Source of the DNA: Limousia pullorum
Lineage (GTDB): Bacteria > Bacillota > Clostridia > Oscillospirales > Acutalibacteraceae
Direction of reading: 5' to 3'
DNA: 26,616 bases
NCBI GenBank assembly: GCA_018714545.1
Contig: DVNG01000035.1
Coordinates: 1 to 26,616 of the forward strand
The notes below the pieces were generated by a model, which saw only the letters and a list, made by a program, of their open reading frames with translations, was not told the DNA's origin and made no database searches. The position numbers were made by a program, and so were the translations under genes. This document shows, in pieces, positions 25,150-26,616 of the stretch (position 1 is its first letter; every line of letters starts with the position of its first letter).

Positions 25150-25225
25150 AGGGGTATAGCTCAGTTGGTAGAGCAGCGGTCTCCAAAACCGCGTGCCGAG
25201 GGTTCAAGTCCTTCTGCCCCTGCCA
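25150..25225 (+). tRNA. tRNA-Trp (anticodon CCA)
   Basis: 76 bases including an encoded 3' CCA. The acceptor stem AGGGGTA/TGCCCCT has seven pairs with one G-U. The anticodon stem GCGGT/ACCGC encloses the loop CTCCAAA, so the anticodon is CCA. The T-loop TTCAAGT is standard and the discriminator base is G, as expected for bacterial tRNA-Trp. It is transcribed alone. Confidence 0.96.
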
Positions 25226-25228
25226 AGC

Positions 25229-25264
25229 AAAAACGGCTTAAACACTGCGTTTAAGCCGTTTTTT
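25229..25264 (+). terminator. Terminator of tRNA-Trp
   Basis: AAAACGGCTTAAAC (25230-25243) pairs with GTTTAAGCCGTTTT (25249-25262), with the T run completing the tail. Confidence 0.9.
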
Positions 25265-25275
25265 CATATAAATAA

Positions 25276-25368
25276 TCAGGCGGAGTGTGGACTAAAGTAC
25301 CACTTTTGATGCTCAAATTGTGTTTCAAACTTCTCAAACGGTCTCAAAAATTCCAACAAGTCCGTCTG
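25276..25368 (-). pseudogene. Short coding fragment of unknown origin
   Basis: Minus-strand frame from just after a TAG to a TGA (25278-25276) gives 30 residues ending FEHQKWYFSPHSA. The composition looks protein-like, but there is no upstream ATG or ribosome binding site and the frame is closed by a stop at its start. It is probably the tail of a decayed gene; it could be chance. Confidence 0.3.
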
Positions 25369-25400
25369 CTACATCATCAAAATAGCATCAATTACTTAAG

Positions 25401-25467
25401 GTAAAATTACGGTTTCTATTAACAACTGTGCTTTTTGCAAACTACATATAGAAACAGTAAATTTTAC
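25401..25467. repeat. Long imperfect inverted repeat
   Basis: GTAAAATTACGGTTTCTAT (25401-25419) is complementary to 25448-25467 apart from one single-base gap and one mismatch, around a 28-base loop. No T tail, so not a terminator. It may be the remains of a small mobile element or a structured RNA. Confidence 0.4.
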
Positions 25468-25597
25468 ATTTAGGCATTTTAAATCTTACTGAGAGACTTT
25501 TACAAAAGGTATTGCCGGTATTTATAATAGTATATAAATACAAGTTAGCTAAAAAAGAACAATAACAGAATGAATTTGAAATATAAATATATATTTT

Positions 25598-25628
25598 AAG
25601 ACTTTTGTCTATTCAAAGTCTTTTCTTT
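25598..25628 (+). terminator. Weak terminator-like hairpin
   Basis: AAGACTTT (25598-25605) pairs with AAAGTCTT (25615-25622) and is followed by TTCTTT. No plus-strand gene precedes it, so its use is unclear. Apart from this and neighbouring entries, 25265-25728 shows nothing recognisable. Confidence 0.3.
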
Positions 25629-25728
25629 GTTTACAGCGATGCAAATTTTGAATATGCAGCACTGCAAAAACAAGAGACGACCTTTTTATGTAATCTCCTG
25701 TTTTCTGTTGTTATTTTAGTTCATTGAT

Positions 25729-25970
25729 TCAATTACGATTTTGTGCCAAAATCAATATTAGTGACAAAGGATTGCCATTCAATATTCTTGGAAAATTCCC
25801 GATTTCAGTCACAGAATTCGCTTTAAATTCTTGGTTATTTAGTCCATCAATGTTGTTGCCTAGCATTCTTATGTATCCTCCGGCAACACGAAAAAAGCTG
25901 ACAAATTCTCTCTATATCCAGTACTTCTACATTGTCAAATCTACAAAAACATCTGCTGTAGAAATCTATT
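25729..25970 (-). pseudogene. Decayed gene downstream of the DrmB fragment
   Basis: Protein-like segments appear on the minus strand in switching frames: STADVFVDLT, then (shifted) NVEVLDIER, then back to the first frame as FVSFFRVAGGYIRMLGNNID and onward to a TGA at 25731-25729. In-frame TAG codons interrupt the main frame. The joined sequence looks like one ancestral protein broken by two frameshifts and stops. The final 45 residues, from the ATG at 25866-25864, have GGAGG 10 bases upstream (25881-25877) and might still be translated. The pattern VDLTNVEVLD recalls STAS-like domains, but the family is not established. Confidence 0.4.
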
Positions 25971-26075
25971 TTCTATACCTTGTTGGGAAATGATATAATC
26001 TATACAAGCGTTGAAGAATGAAAACTTAATATTTTCGCTAAGATAAGATTATATAAACAGTTTACTTCCTTTTGG

Positions 26076-26616
26076 TCATAGACCATTAAAGAATCCCGTG
26101 GCAGGAGAATCCAATTCTCCAACTATCAGACCTCTGTCGAGCAGTCTATTGCCACATTCACAACAAGTTTCTGGCAACAGAGCACAGTTATGACATGCTG
26201 CTCTATTAAGCGACTCCGGTCCTTGACCAAGTGAAGTAATGCAAATCGGATCAGAAGAGCACCATTTTGCATTTTCTAATGCTGCAATAATTGTATCTTC
26301 GAGTTTCCCAGGCTCACCTCGTCTAACCAATCCTCCAAGAGAGCCTTCAGAATCTCCAGAAGCAGTATAGATTAATACTCCATACATTTCTAAGTCATCG
26401 GCACATTTTTCGCAGTATATCCTCTCCTTAATCGATGAGCTACCATACCCACATTCATAACTCACCTGATTAATAATCAGATGCGCAAACGTATGTAGCA
26501 TGACATATTCCGCTCGAATATTACCCGGATTTGATTTTCCAAAGAACGATTTTTGATAAGCTTCAACAAGAAGGGCCATACGTTTTTTTACCTCTTTTCT
26601 TTCCGCCCACTGCTTC
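26076..26616 (-). CDS. drmB: DrmB-like DUF1998 protein, C-terminal part (DISARM-type defence)
   Basis: The minus-strand frame is open from the window edge to a TGA at 26078-26076, about 180 residues; the residues before the first ATG (26579) continue the frame (QWAERKEVKKR), so the gene extends beyond the window. The DUF1998 hallmarks are present: LHTFAHLIINQV, CGYGSSSIKERIY, GVLIYTASGDSEGSLGGLVR, WCSSDPIC and ACHNCALLPETCCECGNRLLDR, with clustered cysteines likely to bind zinc. This order matches DrmB, a core component with the DrmA helicase in the DISARM anti-phage system (family knowledge). Other DUF1998 proteins such as MrfA-type helicases share the fold, so the partners right of the window decide. 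No DrmC gene follows. Confidence 0.75.
   Translation of the reverse strand, partial: KQWAERKEVKKRMALLVEAYQKSFFGKSNPGNIRAEYVMLHTFAHLIINQVSYECGYGSSSIKERIYCEKCADDLEMYGVLIYTASGDSEGSLGGLVRRGEPGKLEDTIIAALENAKWCSSDPICITSLGQGPESLNRAACHNCALLPETCCECGNRLLDRGLIVGELDSPATGFFNGL

Noticed and set aside
25724..25993. 89-codon plus-strand open frame
   Set aside because: No ATG with a ribosome binding site; the opposite strand carries the more protein-like (though broken) sequence.
25971..25999. TGATATAAT extended -10 on the plus strand near 25991
   Set aside because: It matches the promoter style of the window, but no gene or RNA follows on that strand and it would only run antisense into drmB; probably a chance match in AT-rich DNA.
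1..26616. CRISPR arrays, insertion sequences with transposase, rRNA genes, T-box leaders
   Set aside because: No regularly spaced repeats, transposase-like frames, rRNA segments or T-box consensus were seen on either strand.

Overview
The window looks like chromosome from a low-GC anaerobic Clostridia, most likely an Oscillospiraceae/Ruminococcus-type gut bacterium. The grounds are the type I dockerin on a large modular carbohydrate-active protein, an orphan MsmK/UgpC-type sugar ABC ATPase, AT-rich intergenic DNA, extended -10 promoters (TGnTATAAT) and TTG/GTG starts behind strong GGAGG sites. The species cannot be fixed from the sequence alone.

Layout. (1) 1-2643: 3' part of a secreted multi-modular protein (discoidin, Calx-beta, FIVAR, two CBM6-like modules, dockerin); its catalytic module lies left of the window. 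(2) 2700-8436: housekeeping block. It holds a DUF2798 membrane protein behind an attenuator-like leader; on the minus strand a sugar ABC ATPase, an RsuA-family pseudouridine synthase, a DUF4830 membrane protein and a HAD phosphatase; then ychF on the plus strand. (3) 8209-9096: about 890 bases without a protein gene but rich in structure. The ychF 3' region carries two tandem, covarying, pseudoknot-capable units, followed by a terminator, a REP-like palindrome, an 82-bp inverted-repeat element, and the promoter region of the next operon with a 12-bp tandem direct repeat. (4) 9097-23318: a 13-gene Wzx/Wzy-dependent surface polysaccharide operon, all on the plus strand and mostly with overlapping or closely spaced genes. 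(5) 23380-24864: a sodium:solute symporter on the minus strand behind a near-consensus promoter and a 30-bp palindromic operator candidate. (6) 25091-25264: tRNA-Trp with a consensus promoter and a terminator. (7) 25265-26616: an accessory region with gene remnants, inverted repeats and, running off the right edge, the C-terminal part of a DrmB-like (DISARM, DUF1998) defence protein.

How the polysaccharide genes fit together. A membrane 4,6-dehydratase and a DegT-type aminotransferase should turn UDP-GlcNAc into a UDP-4-amino-4,6-dideoxy sugar, as in the bacillosamine route, and a small phosphoglycosyl transferase loads it on undecaprenyl phosphate. Three glycosyltransferases (GT2, GT4, GT2) extend it, Wzx flips it and Wzy polymerises it. 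TarI and TarJ make CDP-ribitol. No teichoic acid polymerase is present, but two LicD-family transferases are, so the likely outcome is ribitol-5-phosphate side groups on the repeat unit. A lipoprotein of unclear role is embedded between licD and wzy. No chain-length regulator or tyrosine-kinase system lies in the window.

The most unusual signals are the tandem covarying RNA units after ychF (8209-8333), the promoter-proximal terminator nested in a closing helix before the DUF2798 gene (2801-2875), the two LicD proteins paired with TarIJ, the lipoprotein in the capsule operon, and the decayed genes beside the DrmB fragment.
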